NCBI RefSeq assembly: GCF_001642995.1
Contig: NZ_LOHS01000075.1
Coordinates: 124,001 to 188,000, forward strand
Length of the DNA stretch: 64,000 nucleotides
From: Streptomyces jeddahensis
GTDB lineage: Bacteria > Actinomycetota > Actinomycetes > Streptomycetales > Streptomycetaceae
Reading direction: 5' to 3'
Shown here: piece by piece, positions 51,059-59,814 of the stretch
Position numbering within the stretch: the stretch's first letter is position 1
How the letters are laid out: each line of letters starts with the position of its first letter
Position numbers and translations under genes: made by a program
The notes under the pieces: generated by a model
Databases searched by the model: none
What the model was told of the DNA's origin: nothing
The model's input: only the letters and a program-made list of their open reading frames with translations

Positions 51059-51718
51059 TTACGTTTCCGCTCCCGCCGTCAGCCGGGCGACCAGGTCGTG
51101 CCAGCCAGCCTCCAGGCGCTCGAAGGACATGCCGCGCCGGGTGAGCAGGTGGTGCACGAGCGTGGGGTCGAGATAGTTGAGCAGGCTCTGCGCGAGCAGT
51201 TCGGTGTCGCCACCCGTCCCGATCTGGCGCAGCAGCAAGGCCACGTGGGTGAGGCGGAGCCGGTGGGCGGGCACGGTGTGGTTCCGGGCGGCGTCGGTGC
51301 GGGCGGCCACGTAGATGTCGCTGTGCGTGTGTTCGTGACGGATGACGGCGGGCCCGAATGCGTGCAGGCGCTCGAGGGCGGGGGCCTCGGGTCCCAACGG
51401 GGGAGGGCCCGCCATGAAGGCGGCCTGGAGCTCCTCCTCGCGTTGGTTCAGGAGAGCCAGCAGAAGGCCGAAGCGGTCACCGAAGCGCCGGAAGACGGTG
51501 CCCTTGCCGACTTTGGCGGCCGCGGCGACCGCTTCCATGGTGAGCTTCGCCACGCCCTCCTCGGCCACCAGCCGCGACGCGGCCTCCAGCAGCAGCGCAC
51601 GGTTGCGCGCGGCATCGGCGCGCAGCTGCGGCTGCTCGCCCGGTGAGGCGAGCCCGAGCTCCTTGCATCCGGCGGGGAGGCAGTGTGCGTCGGGGGAGGG
51701 CGAAGGCGTGGCGGTCAT
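51059..51718 (-). CDS. TetR-family repressor
   Basis: A 219-aa protein. After a ~30-residue flexible N-terminus comes the TetR HTH: RNRALLLEAASRLVAEEGVA, LTMEAVAAAAKVGKGTVFRR and FGDRFGLLLALLN. The C-terminal ligand domain is typical but uninformative (IYVAARTDAARN, LAQSLLNYLDP). It is divergent from an FMN reductase gene, with two matching operator sites between them, so it most likely represses that gene and itself. ATG 51718 is chosen with a weak TGAGG; the frame extends no further in a convincing way. Confidence 0.85.
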   Translation of the reverse strand: MTATPSPSPDAHCLPAGCKELGLASPGEQPQLRADAARNRALLLEAASRLVAEEGVAKLTMEAVAAAAKVGKGTVFRRFGDRFGLLLALLNQREEELQAAFMAGPPPLGPEAPALERLHAFGPAVIRHEHTHSDIYVAARTDAARNHTVPAHRLRLTHVALLLRQIGTGGDTELLAQSLLNYLDPTLVHHLLTRRGMSFERLEAGWHDLVARLTAGAET

Positions 51719-51744
51719 TGCCTCAGCGTAGCGTCCGAGGGGGT

Positions 51745-51764
51745 AACTGGACCAGGGTCCGGTT
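51745..51764. promoter_or_regulatory. TetR operator site 1
   Basis: AACTGGACCAGGGTCCGGTT, a near-perfect palindrome with GGACC/GGTCC arms. It covers the -35 (TGGACC, 51748-51753) of the plus-strand promoter whose -10 is TACAAC (51771-51776), 17-bp spacer. Confidence 0.7.
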
Positions 51765-51780
51765 AGGTGGTACAACATTG

Positions 51781-51800
51781 AACCGGACCGCGGTCCGATA
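51781..51800. promoter_or_regulatory. TetR operator site 2
   Basis: AACCGGACCGCGGTCCGATA shares the AACYGGACC-GGTCCGRT pattern of site 1 and is centred 36 bp away. It falls on the predicted transcript start of the FMN reductase gene. Confidence 0.7.
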
Positions 51801-51830
51801 AGACTCCCCCTGCCTCAGGAGCTCATCCTC

Positions 51831-52391
51831 ATGTCTGTACGCATCCTCGCTCTCGTCGGCAGCCTCCGCGCCGGCTCCCACAACCGTCAGCTGGCCGAGG
51901 CCGCCGTCAAGCACGCCCCCGAGGGCGTCGTGATCGAGCTGTTCGAGGGCCTCGCCGAGGTGCCCTTCTACAACGAGGACATCGACGTGGAGGCGAGCGT
52001 GCCGGACGCCGCCGCGCGGCTGCGCGCCGCGGCGGGCCAGGCCGACGCCTTCCTGCTCTTCTCGCCCGAGTACAACGGCACGATGCCGGCCGTTCTCAAG
52101 AACGCCATCGACTGGCTGTCCCGTCCGTACGGTGCCGGTGCGCTGACCGGCAAGCCGGTCGCCGCGATCGGCACCGCGTTCGGTCAGTACGGCGGTGTCT
52201 GGGCGCAGGACGACGCGCGCAAGTCCGCGGGCATCGCCGGCGCCGCCGTCCTGGAGGACGCCAAGCTGTCCATCCCCGGCTCCGTGACCCGCTTCGCCGA
52301 CACCCACCCCGCCGACGACGAAGAGGTCGTCACCGGGCTGACCGAGGTCATCCAGCGACTGACCGCGCAGGCTGCCCCCGCCGCGGCCTGA
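51831..52391 (+). CDS. NAD(P)H-dependent FMN reductase
   Basis: A 186-aa flavodoxin-fold reductase. FMN phosphate loop GSLRAGSHNRQLAEAA (~10-25), PEYNGTMPAVLKNAIDW (~75-91) and the GTAFGQYGGVWAQDD loop identify the family (PF03358). It reduces free FMN or quinones in the cytoplasm and may detoxify quinones or nitro compounds. ATG 51831 follows AGGAG. Its promoter is flanked by paired TetR sites. The last codons are part of a three-fold tandem repeat that runs past the stop codon. Confidence 0.88.
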   Translation: MSVRILALVGSLRAGSHNRQLAEAAVKHAPEGVVIELFEGLAEVPFYNEDIDVEASVPDAAARLRAAAGQADAFLLFSPEYNGTMPAVLKNAIDWLSRPYGAGALTGKPVAAIGTAFGQYGGVWAQDDARKSAGIAGAAVLEDAKLSIPGSVTRFADTHPADDEEVVTGLTEVIQRLTAQAAPAAA

Positions 52392-52446
52392 CCGCGCAGG
52401 CTGCCCCGCCGCGGCCTGACCGCGCAAGCCACCCCGCCGCGGCCTG
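52362..52446. repeat. Three tandem copies of a 28-29-bp unit spanning a stop codon
   Basis: Copy 1 (52362-52390) encodes the C-terminus TAQAAPAAA with the first two bases of its stop. Copies 2 (52391-52418) and 3 (52419-52446) repeat it in the 3' untranslated region, each ending in GCCGCGGCCTG, with copy 3 showing a few substitutions. A partial fourth copy begins at 52447. Confidence 0.9.
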
Positions 52447-52484
52447 ACCGCCCGCCGGTCACCGGCGCGACGCACCAGACACCT

Positions 52485-52535
52485 GCTCCCGGGCAGGGAA
52501 CCCGGAACTTTCGTTCCTGGTCCCGGCCCGGGAGC
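52485..52535. terminator. Hairpin between convergent FMN reductase and Pls-like genes
   Basis: GCTCCCGGG (52485-52493) pairs with CCCGGGAGC (52527-52535). The interior is partly paired (GGAA/TTCC). Confidence 0.75.
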
Positions 52536-52589
52536 TTCCGCGTGCCTGGAGCACGCCGTGCACGCGCAGCGTTGCGCCCGTCTCTGCGT

Positions 52590-55172
52590 TCACCCCACGG
52601 GCTGGGCGGGGTTTCCGCCCCACTGCGCCTGAGCGGGAACCTCCTCGCCCTTCATCAGGAACGCGTCGGCGGTGAGCTCGGCGTGGTCGCCGACCGTGGT
52701 GCCGTAGTGGACGAACGCGCCGACACCCAGGGTCACGCCGGCGCCGAGGACCGCGTGGTCGGACTTGAAGGCGCCGTCCTCCTGAGAGTGGGACTGGATG
52801 ATGCTCCCGGCGTTGAGGGTGCAGTCGTCCCCGATGGCGACGAGGGTGCGCTCGACCAGTGAGCAGCCGTCGTCGAAGACCCGGCGGCCGATCCTGACGC
52901 CCAGCAGCCGCCAGACCATGCCCTTGAACGGGGTGCCGTTGAAGGCGTGCATGAACTGGTGGGATGTCAACTTCCAGAAGCGTTCGTGGCGCCAGAAGGC
53001 GGGGTCGTAGATCGAGCAGTACAGCGGTCGCAGGGGGCGGAATCCCGTGACGGCCCGCTCGATCAGCGCGAAGTAGAGAACGGTGAACGCCAGGGTGAGC
53101 AGGCCCGCCGGCGCGAACACCACCGCGCCGAGCGTGTGGTACAGATCGACGGCCGTCATGGTGATGAAGGTGAGCACGAAGAAGTGGAACCACCGCATCA
53201 GCAGGAACAGGCTCGCGGTGACCGCGTTGTGCTTGTTCTTGGCGGCCAGACGGCGGCGCAGCTCGTCACCGGTGGCCAGATGGTCGAACTGCTGGTCGCG
53301 CATCACCGTGCGGGGGATCTCGAAGCTCGGCGAGCCCAGCAGGCCGACGCCTTCGCGGACCGGCCCGTCGATGGGCACCATGACCTTCGTCGCCAGCAGG
53401 CAGTTGTCGCCGGTCCGCCCGCGTGACGGATAGGCGATGTTGTTGCCGAGGAAGTTGCGCGACCCGATCGCGGTACGGCGGACGCGGAAGGAGGTGGCCG
53501 AGAAGTCGGCGTTGATGACCGACAGACCGTCGGCGACCACCGTCCCGCTGCCCACCTGACTCAGGTAGGGGGTGTCGTGCTTGATCAACGCGCCGAAGTT
53601 GGACCCCGTCTGCTCGACACGGCACAGGTCGTACCCGAGAGCTCGCAGGTAGTGCACGATCGCGGAGCTGTCGCCGAACAGCATGGTGAAGAACCTGATG
53701 TTGGTCATGCGCGTGACCACGCGCTGGACACCGTAGTGGAAGCCGTACAGCGGGTATATCCTGCCCGGTTTGATCATCAGGCTGAGCAGACGCGGCACGG
53801 TGTTCACCGTCACCAGGCCGATCAGCAGGCCGCCGAAGAAGACGACCAGGGAAGCGATCAGTGCCTCGAGGCAGAACGCGGGGCTCGTGATGGCCGGCGG
53901 CCCGGGCGTCACCACGGCTTTCAGCTGCGGCACGGCGGTCAGCACGATGCTCGTGCCGGCCAGCGCCACCGGCACGCACACCAGCAGCAGGGCGGCAAGC
54001 TGCCACAGGCTGTAAACGGCCCTGCGCAGCGCGCCGCAGGAGGTGGGTTCGACGGCCCGGTGGTCGGTCTTCGTGGGCCGGGCCGGTGTGCCGTGCCATG
54101 ACTCACCGGCCGGAACGGCCTGCCCCCGGTGAAGGGAGGACGCGTGGCCCAGCTGGGCGCCGTCACCCATCGACGTGTCGATGTCGACGACGGTCTGCTC
54201 GCTGATGGTCACACCGGCACCGAGGGATATCGGACCCGTCTCGATCCAGCCGTTGTGCGCTCGATAGCCGGACAGGAACACGTCCTTGCGGACCACTGTG
54301 CCGTCGCCAATGGAGATCAGGTCGGTGCAGACCGGGACGTTGCGAGACAGCAGGGTGACGCCCTTTCCGATACGTGCGCCCAGTGCTCTCAGGTACAGGA
54401 CGTACAGCGGTGAGCCCGCGAACAGGCGCGCCGGGCTTATGCGAATGAGCGTCTTCACACACCAGAAGCGCAGGTAGCGAAGGCTCCACACGGGAATCCT
54501 GCCGGGCGTGAAGCGGCCGATGAGCGTCCACTTGGCCGCGACGGGAAGGGCGCACAGGCCGAGGAAGGCCGCCGCACCGAACAGGACCGCCCGCTGGTAG
54601 AGGCCGGCCGACCCGGAACCGGCCAAGATCCACTCGTATCCCCGGACGACCGCCAGGGTGCCGAGAAAGGAAAAGCCGAGAAAGATCAGCAACTGGGCAG
54701 CCCCGCACAACAGGTACTGCCACGTACCGGAAGGTGACCCGGCCGACGCGTCGGACGGTACATCGGACGGTGCGTCGACCTGCGCAGCTTGGGGTGAAGA
54801 GACCGGTGTGGTCGTCCGGGAGGGGGCCGAGGCGTCGACCGCGGCAGGGGCCGAAGGGGCGTCGTCCTGCGTGAGTGCGGCCGCCAGGTCACGGATCGTG
54901 GAGTGCCGGTAGACGTCTTTCATCGAGACGGTGGGAAGGTCGTCCCGTTTGCGGAGACGGGCGCAGAACTGGGCCATGACCATGGAGTCGGCGCCGAGGT
55001 CGGTGAAGAAATGGCTGTCCACCGGCACGCGTTCGGTGCGCAGAACCCCCGCCAGCACCTCGGCCAGCTGCACCTCGGTACGGACCGCGCCGTTGTCCAT
55101 GGCCGTGGATTCCTCGACGGAGGCCGAGGCGACCTGAGCGACCAGGGGAACCTCAAGGCTGTTGCAGGTCAC
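52590..55172 (-). CDS. Carrier-protein/left-handed-beta-helix membrane protein (Pls/PosA C-terminal type, no adenylation domain)
   Basis: An 860-aa protein. Residues ~30-110 are a phosphopantetheine carrier domain with attachment site LGADSMVMAQF (Ser63). A Pro/Ser/Thr linker follows, then membrane helices (~150-240) and a hexapeptide-repeat acyltransferase-like beta-helix (~275-360; ARIGKGVTLLSRNVP, ISIGDGTVVRKDVFL). A second helical membrane block (~380-470), a second repeat region (~530-620), another helical pair (~660-720) and a final beta-helix (~745-860) complete it. This order matches the terminal part of poly-lysine/Pls-PosA synthetases without their N-terminal adenylation domain. It may condense or transfer an amino acid loaded by a separate enzyme. 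GTG 55172 follows GGAGGAA. Confidence 0.75.
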   Translation of the reverse strand: MTCNSLEVPLVAQVASASVEESTAMDNGAVRTEVQLAEVLAGVLRTERVPVDSHFFTDLGADSMVMAQFCARLRKRDDLPTVSMKDVYRHSTIRDLAAALTQDDAPSAPAAVDASAPSRTTTPVSSPQAAQVDAPSDVPSDASAGSPSGTWQYLLCGAAQLLIFLGFSFLGTLAVVRGYEWILAGSGSAGLYQRAVLFGAAAFLGLCALPVAAKWTLIGRFTPGRIPVWSLRYLRFWCVKTLIRISPARLFAGSPLYVLYLRALGARIGKGVTLLSRNVPVCTDLISIGDGTVVRKDVFLSGYRAHNGWIETGPISLGAGVTISEQTVVDIDTSMGDGAQLGHASSLHRGQAVPAGESWHGTPARPTKTDHRAVEPTSCGALRRAVYSLWQLAALLLVCVPVALAGTSIVLTAVPQLKAVVTPGPPAITSPAFCLEALIASLVVFFGGLLIGLVTVNTVPRLLSLMIKPGRIYPLYGFHYGVQRVVTRMTNIRFFTMLFGDSSAIVHYLRALGYDLCRVEQTGSNFGALIKHDTPYLSQVGSGTVVADGLSVINADFSATSFRVRRTAIGSRNFLGNNIAYPSRGRTGDNCLLATKVMVPIDGPVREGVGLLGSPSFEIPRTVMRDQQFDHLATGDELRRRLAAKNKHNAVTASLFLLMRWFHFFVLTFITMTAVDLYHTLGAVVFAPAGLLTLAFTVLYFALIERAVTGFRPLRPLYCSIYDPAFWRHERFWKLTSHQFMHAFNGTPFKGMVWRLLGVRIGRRVFDDGCSLVERTLVAIGDDCTLNAGSIIQSHSQEDGAFKSDHAVLGAGVTLGVGAFVHYGTTVGDHAELTADAFLMKGEEVPAQAQWGGNPAQPVG

Positions 55173-55799
55173 GACAGTTCCTCCCGGCCGTGCCCGCATG
55201 CATTCGCCGAGACGGTTCCCGCCTGGCGGCCTTGTGCCGGACGGGCGGTCCCGTCACGCCAGCCGAAGGTCACAAGGCCGTGAGCCCTGATCCGGCAATG
55301 AATCCACCAACGCATGAAGTCGTTTCCCTGCAGTCGGCGCGGGTCGCGCCGGATTCCATCGGAACGTCCGGGCCTTGCCGCGCATATCGGAAGTGGTGAG
55401 TGGTGACAGAGGCAGTCGCCGAGCCGCCGCACGCTGCGGGGTCGCGCCTCGCACTCCAGTAGGCCCGGTCGGGCGACATCTGTCCTGCTACTCGAATTCG
55501 GGACTTGACAGGGGAAACGATCTCGTATGCCGCCGCGCGCCTCCGCGAGCCCGGCGGCGGCGCCTCCGCGAACCCGGCCGCGTATCGCCTTACACGCCTT
55601 CTCGGCAGGCGGCAAGGCCCGAACTCCAGTGACGTGACACCAGCGATCAGACCCAGGCGTACTGGAGACGTTCTGGCGACTCGCGTCCGGCTCACGGTCC
55701 ACGGTCCGCCGCGAGGGGGCGGACCCCGCCAGTCTGCGGGGGTGGCCCCCCCACGTGCCGGATGGTTGAACAGACACCTTTCCTGAAGTGTGGTGACCC
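55173..55799. other. 627-nt divergent intergenic region
   Basis: It separates the Pls-like gene from the acyltransferase gene. Seen: a 23-bp-period direct repeat GCGCCTCCGCGAGCCCGGC/GCGCCTCCGCGAACCCGGC (~55538-55583); a TTGACA at 55505 with a TATGCC 15 nt later, a poor spacing for a promoter; and a hairpin GGTCCGCC/GGCGGACC (55701-55723). Open frames here have no ribosome sites or protein features. Confidence 0.5.
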
Positions 55800-57029
55800 A
55801 TGGGATCCGTCTCAGCTCCGCCGATGCCGTCCGCGGCGCAGGCCGTAGGCGACTCGCCCCCGCGCGCGCCGTCCACCGGACGCATGATCGGCATCGATCT
55901 CGCGCGCGGCCTGGCCATCCTGGGCATGTTCGCCGCGCACGTGGGTCCCGAGCCATCGGTGGGCGGCCCGCTGGGCTGGCTCATGGAGGTCGCACGCGGC
56001 CGCTCCGCCGCCCTGTTCGCGCTGCTGGCCGGCTTCACCCTGATCCTTCTGACCGGCCGTCCGCAGCCGCGCACCGGGCGCGACCGGCGTCAGGCGATCG
56101 GCCGTGTCCTGATCCGCGCCACCGTCCTGATCGCCCTGGGATACGCGCTGGTCCTGCTCGACACAGACGTCGACGTCATCCTGTCCTTCTACGGGCTGCT
56201 GTTCGTGCTCGCCCTTCCGCTGCACCGGCTGACCGCGAGAACCCTGGCGATCATCGCGGCGTCGACCGCGCTCGTCATGCCGCAGCTGCTGTATCTGCTG
56301 AGGTCCATGGTCGACGGCGGAAGGTGGCCCGACACCGTCATCGACCACGACCCGCTGGCCCGCATCACCGACTCGGACGGGTTGCTGGAACTCTTCGTCA
56401 CCGGCGAATACCCGGCGCTGACGTGGTTCTCCTTCATCGTCGTCGGCATGGCGGTGGCCAAGCTCGACCTGTCGCGCTGTGACGTCCTCGGCAAGCTGGG
56501 GTCCCTTGGCGTCGCACTGGCCGTGATCGGTTACGGGGGATCGTGGCTGGCCCTGCGGGTGGTCCCCGGCGCGTCGGCCGGGGTGAGTGCGGCCGCCGAG
56601 GGCGGTCCCGCGGGCTCGGCGTGGTGGTCGGACGCGGTCGGTCAGGAGTTCCTTCCCGGCCATCCGGCCTGGCTGCTGGTGGCCTCACCGCACAGTCAGA
56701 CGACGGGGTCGATCCTCGGCAATACCGGTGTCGCGCTCGCCGTCCTGGCTGCCTGCCTCCTCGCCGTCGAGATCTCCGGCCCCAAGAGCCGGCTGATCGC
56801 ACCGGTCGTCGCCGTCGGCTCGGTCTCCCTGACGGCCTACGTCGCCCACATCGTGGCGATCAGGCTCCTGGCCACCGACGACTTGGCGGACCCTGCCGGA
56901 CTGCCGGTGCTCCTCGGCTTCGCCGCGACGGCCATGCTGCTGGCCCCCCTCTGGACCCGCCGCTTCCGGCGCGGACCGCTGGAACACCTGATGCATGCCG
57001 CCACGCATCCCGCCCGGCTGATCCACTGA
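55800..57029 (+). CDS. Membrane acyltransferase-like protein (heparan-alpha-glucosaminide N-acetyltransferase/DUF418 type)
   Basis: A 409-aa integral membrane protein with about ten helices. The N-terminal motif GIDLARGLAILGMFAAHVGP (~31-50) and the SAALFALLAGFTLILL helix are the entry signature of this acyltransferase superfamily; the C-terminal third resembles DUF418 (LTAYVAHIVAIRLLATDD, with the His in helix). Relatives transfer acetyl groups across the membrane to sugars; the substrate is unknown here. ATG 55800 has only a weak GAAGTG ribosome site. It is next to the Pls-like carrier protein but divergent from it, so a functional link is only a guess. Confidence 0.72.
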   Translation: MGSVSAPPMPSAAQAVGDSPPRAPSTGRMIGIDLARGLAILGMFAAHVGPEPSVGGPLGWLMEVARGRSAALFALLAGFTLILLTGRPQPRTGRDRRQAIGRVLIRATVLIALGYALVLLDTDVDVILSFYGLLFVLALPLHRLTARTLAIIAASTALVMPQLLYLLRSMVDGGRWPDTVIDHDPLARITDSDGLLELFVTGEYPALTWFSFIVVGMAVAKLDLSRCDVLGKLGSLGVALAVIGYGGSWLALRVVPGASAGVSAAAEGGPAGSAWWSDAVGQEFLPGHPAWLLVASPHSQTTGSILGNTGVALAVLAACLLAVEISGPKSRLIAPVVAVGSVSLTAYVAHIVAIRLLATDDLADPAGLPVLLGFAATAMLLAPLWTRRFRRGPLEHLMHAATHPARLIH

Positions 57030-57127
57030 CGGCTGCCGGCGAGCCGAGAGGCGGATCTCCCGACTTGGCGCGACTAAGCTCGAAGCTCGAAGTTCGTACC
57101 TGGTCGCCACTGAGCAGGGAGGCGGTC

Positions 57128-57817
57128 GTGAATCCTGGACAGCTGAATCTTGGACAGCTCCTCCGACGACACGGCACGCCGCATCCCGACACCGAGGGCC
57201 TGACCATCACCCACGCCCGCGCCTACGAATTCTGCGGCGCTGTCTGCTTCGGCGGGCTGCGTCCGCGGGCCTATGCCCGGCTGGCGCGGCTCAGCGGTGC
57301 GCGTTCCGGAGACCGGGTGCTGGACGTCGGCTGCGGCACCGGCTATCTGACCCGGCGTATGGCGAAGATCGTCGGCCCCGGCGGCTCGGCGCTGGGCATC
57401 GACCCTTCAGTCGAGGTCATCGAGTACGCCCGCCGTAAGACGCGCGAGCCGCACTGCTCGTACGAGACGGGGGTCGGTGAGGCGCTCAGCGCGCCGGACG
57501 GTTCCTTCGACGTCGTCGTCACGTGCCTGGCCATGCACCACCTGCCCGAAGACGTACGGCCGGTCGCGCTCCGCGAGATGTACCGGGTGCTGCGTCCGGG
57601 CGGGCGGCTGCTGGTCGCCGACTTCCGGCAGCCGCGCACGCGGCCCGTCCGGCATGTGATCGCCGCGATCACCGGTCACGTCATGGCGCACTACCGTGTG
57701 GAGACTCTCGACGGGCTGATCGCTGACGCGGGCTTCGCGACGATCGGGCGCGGGGATGTGCGGCCTTGGCTGCGGTACGTACAAGCAAGCCGAGCAGTGC
57801 GGCCCGAGAAGCCGTAA
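57128..57817 (+). CDS. Class I SAM-dependent methyltransferase
   Basis: A 229-aa methyltransferase (Methyltransf_11 type). Motif I VLDVGCGTGYLTRRMA (~63-78), acidic GIDPSVEVIEYAR, motif with LAMHHLPEDV and post-motif VLRPGGRLLVADF are clear. The hydrophobic and helical C-terminus (HVIAAITGHVMAHY) suggests a small-molecule or lipid substrate, not identifiable. GTG 57128 follows GGGAGG. The preceding gene ends 98 nt upstream in the same direction. Confidence 0.82.
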   Translation: MNPGQLNLGQLLRRHGTPHPDTEGLTITHARAYEFCGAVCFGGLRPRAYARLARLSGARSGDRVLDVGCGTGYLTRRMAKIVGPGGSALGIDPSVEVIEYARRKTREPHCSYETGVGEALSAPDGSFDVVVTCLAMHHLPEDVRPVALREMYRVLRPGGRLLVADFRQPRTRPVRHVIAAITGHVMAHYRVETLDGLIADAGFATIGRGDVRPWLRYVQASRAVRPEKP

Positions 57818-57958
57818 CGGCCGCGCCCCGGATCCGCATAAACGCAGGATTTCTCACCCCTTGCCACAGCTGAGATCGTTACCCTCCGGCAGACGATACG
57901 GTGGCGCAGTTCGCCGGGACGGTGGACGGTGGACGGTGCGGGGCGGGGAACGAGGGGC

Positions 57959-58990
57959 ATGGCGAGCCAGGGGAGTAACGAGCGGGCGCGGAATCTGGCC
58001 GGGGGTGCACGGGTGGCTGTCCGGGCCCTCGTCTCTGTGGTGGTCGGCGGTCTGTCCCTGATCACCATTCTCACGGTCGGCTCGGTGCTCGGACCGATGC
58101 TCGCCATGGACCTCTACACACCGGCGGTGGCCGCCTGGTGGACGGTGTTCACGGCCGTGGTCGTGCAGGGGATGCCGTTCCTGCTGCTCGGCACGCTGAT
58201 GTCGGCGGCGATCGGGGCCTTCGTGCCGGAGCGGGTCTTCCGGCGACTGCTGCCGCGCAGTCCTGCGCTCGCCGTGCCCGTCGCGGGTGCAGCGGGAGCT
58301 GTTCTGCCGGGCTGCGAGTGCGCGTCGGTGCCGGTCGCGGACAGCCTGATGAGGCGCGGGGTCGCCCCTGCGGCCGCCCTCGCCTTCCTGCTGTCCGCGC
58401 CCGCGATCAACCCGGTGGTCCTGGTCGCGACCTCCATCGCCTTCCCCGGCAGTCCGGCGATGGTCGCGGGCCGGCTGATCGCCTCGCTCGCCACCGCGGT
58501 GATCATGGGCTGGCTGTGGGTCCGGTTCGGGCGCGAGGAGTGGCTGCCCCGTAGGGCGCGTACGGCGACCAAGGCGCCCACGAGCGGTGGACGTTGGAGG
58601 GATTTCCGTGCCGGGTTCCAGCACGACTTCCTGCACGCGGGCGGATTCCTCGTGGTGGGCGCGGCGGCCGCGGCGATGTTCAACATCGCCGTACCCCGGT
58701 CCGTCCTGGACGCCTTCACCGGCTCACCCTGGATGTCGGTGCTGCTGCTCGCCGTCCTCGCGGTGGTGCTGTGCGTGTGCAGCGAGGCGGACGCCTTCGT
58801 CGCGGCCTCGCTGAGCGGGTTCTCGCCGACCGCGCAGCTCGCGTTCATGGTGGTCGGGCCGATGGTGGACCTGAAGTTGATCGCCTTGCAGGCGGGGACC
58901 TTCGGGAAGGCGTTCGCGGTGCGGTTCTCGTCCGTGACGTGGGCGGTGGCTGTGGTGAGCAGTGTGCTCGTGGGGTGGTGGCTGCTGTGA
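57959..58990 (+). CDS. Metal-linked permease (DUF318/ArsP_1 type)
   Basis: A 343-aa protein with eight or more membrane helices. The family signature around GCECASVPVADSLMRRG (~119-135), the paired LSAPAINPVVLVATS and the second-half CSEADAFVAASL define PF03773. The thiols in GCEC and CVCSEAD could bind metal. Together with its coupled partner it belongs to the permease/TIGR03943 pairs of Gram-positive bacteria (YcgR/YcgQ type), often tied to zinc or other metal homeostasis. ATG 57959 follows GAGGGG. I looked for a Zur box upstream and found none. Confidence 0.75.
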   Translation: MASQGSNERARNLAGGARVAVRALVSVVVGGLSLITILTVGSVLGPMLAMDLYTPAVAAWWTVFTAVVVQGMPFLLLGTLMSAAIGAFVPERVFRRLLPRSPALAVPVAGAAGAVLPGCECASVPVADSLMRRGVAPAAALAFLLSAPAINPVVLVATSIAFPGSPAMVAGRLIASLATAVIMGWLWVRFGREEWLPRRARTATKAPTSGGRWRDFRAGFQHDFLHAGGFLVVGAAAAAMFNIAVPRSVLDAFTGSPWMSVLLLAVLAVVLCVCSEADAFVAASLSGFSPTAQLAFMVVGPMVDLKLIALQAGTFGKAFAVRFSSVTWAVAVVSSVLVGWWLL

Positions 58991-59757
58991 GGCGGTACGG
59001 TCCGGCGTCGTTGCTGATCCTGTGCGGCGTGGCGCTGCTGCGGATCGCACTCTTCAGTGAGCTGTATCTGCGGTATGTGAAGCCGGGACTGCGACCGTTC
59101 CTGATCGCCTCGGGCGTGCTGCTGATCAGCCTCGGGATCGTGGGGGTCGTCGCTGCCTTCCGGTCGTCCGGCGGGTCCGGCGCCGAGAACGATCACGAGC
59201 ACCACGGTGCAGGGAGCGACGACAGGCATCGGGGGGAGGTGAGCGGTCACGGGCACGACCACAGCCGGGGCCCGAGGGTCGCCTGGCTGTTGGCGGCCCC
59301 GGCACTCGCTCTGCTGTTCTTCCCACCACCGGCACTCGGCTCGTACAGCGCGGAGCGCGAGGCGGCGCAGTACGCCGCCCAGGGCATCGGTACGTTCCCC
59401 GCCCTCCCCGACGAGGACCCGGTCGACCTCACGCTCGGCGAATTCACCTCCCGTGCCATGTACGACAGCGGCGCGACGATGAAGGGCCGCACCCTGCGGA
59501 TGACGGGCTTCGTCACCAGGGACGGGGACACCTGGTACCTGACTCGGCTCCTCATCTCCTGCTGTGCCGCCGACGCACGGCCCAACAAGATCGAGATCCG
59601 TGGGGCCGACGCCCCGGCGACCGACGCCTGGGTGACGGTCACCGGCACCTGGCACCCCGAGGGCGAACTCGGCTCGGACGAGGCGTGGCCGCCCGTCCTC
59701 GACGCCACGTCCGTGAAGCATGTGAAGCAGCCGGAGAACCCGTACGAGAAGCTGTAG
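58987..59757 (+). CDS. TIGR03943-family permease partner with His-rich loop
   Basis: A 256-aa protein. Two N-terminal helices are followed by a metal-binding loop rich in His (NDHEHHGAGSDDRHR, then GHGHDHSRG, ~residues 68-95), a third helix, and an extracytoplasmic domain with the family motif LLISCCAADARP (~193-204). GTG 58987 overlaps the permease stop (GTGA), so the two form one unit. Likely role: delivering or sensing a metal ion for the permease outside the membrane. Confidence 0.78.
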   Translation: MRRYGPASLLILCGVALLRIALFSELYLRYVKPGLRPFLIASGVLLISLGIVGVVAAFRSSGGSGAENDHEHHGAGSDDRHRGEVSGHGHDHSRGPRVAWLLAAPALALLFFPPPALGSYSAEREAAQYAAQGIGTFPALPDEDPVDLTLGEFTSRAMYDSGATMKGRTLRMTGFVTRDGDTWYLTRLLISCCAADARPNKIEIRGADAPATDAWVTVTGTWHPEGELGSDEAWPPVLDATSVKHVKQPENPYEKL

Positions 59758-59814
59758 CTCCGCGCACGCCTCTCGCGACCGACGCCTGTCCTCACCCTCA
59801 CTGCGTCGGGCGCC

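Noticed and set aside
55375..55786. ORFs in the gap between the Pls-like and acyltransferase genes
   Set aside because: Arg/Pro/Gly-rich, no ribosome sites, no similarity to any motif I know.
57860..57958. Possible Zur box before the DUF318 permease gene
   Set aside because: Only a weak ATCGT/ACGAT pair with a long spacer is present; it does not match the TGAAAAT-type Zur consensus.
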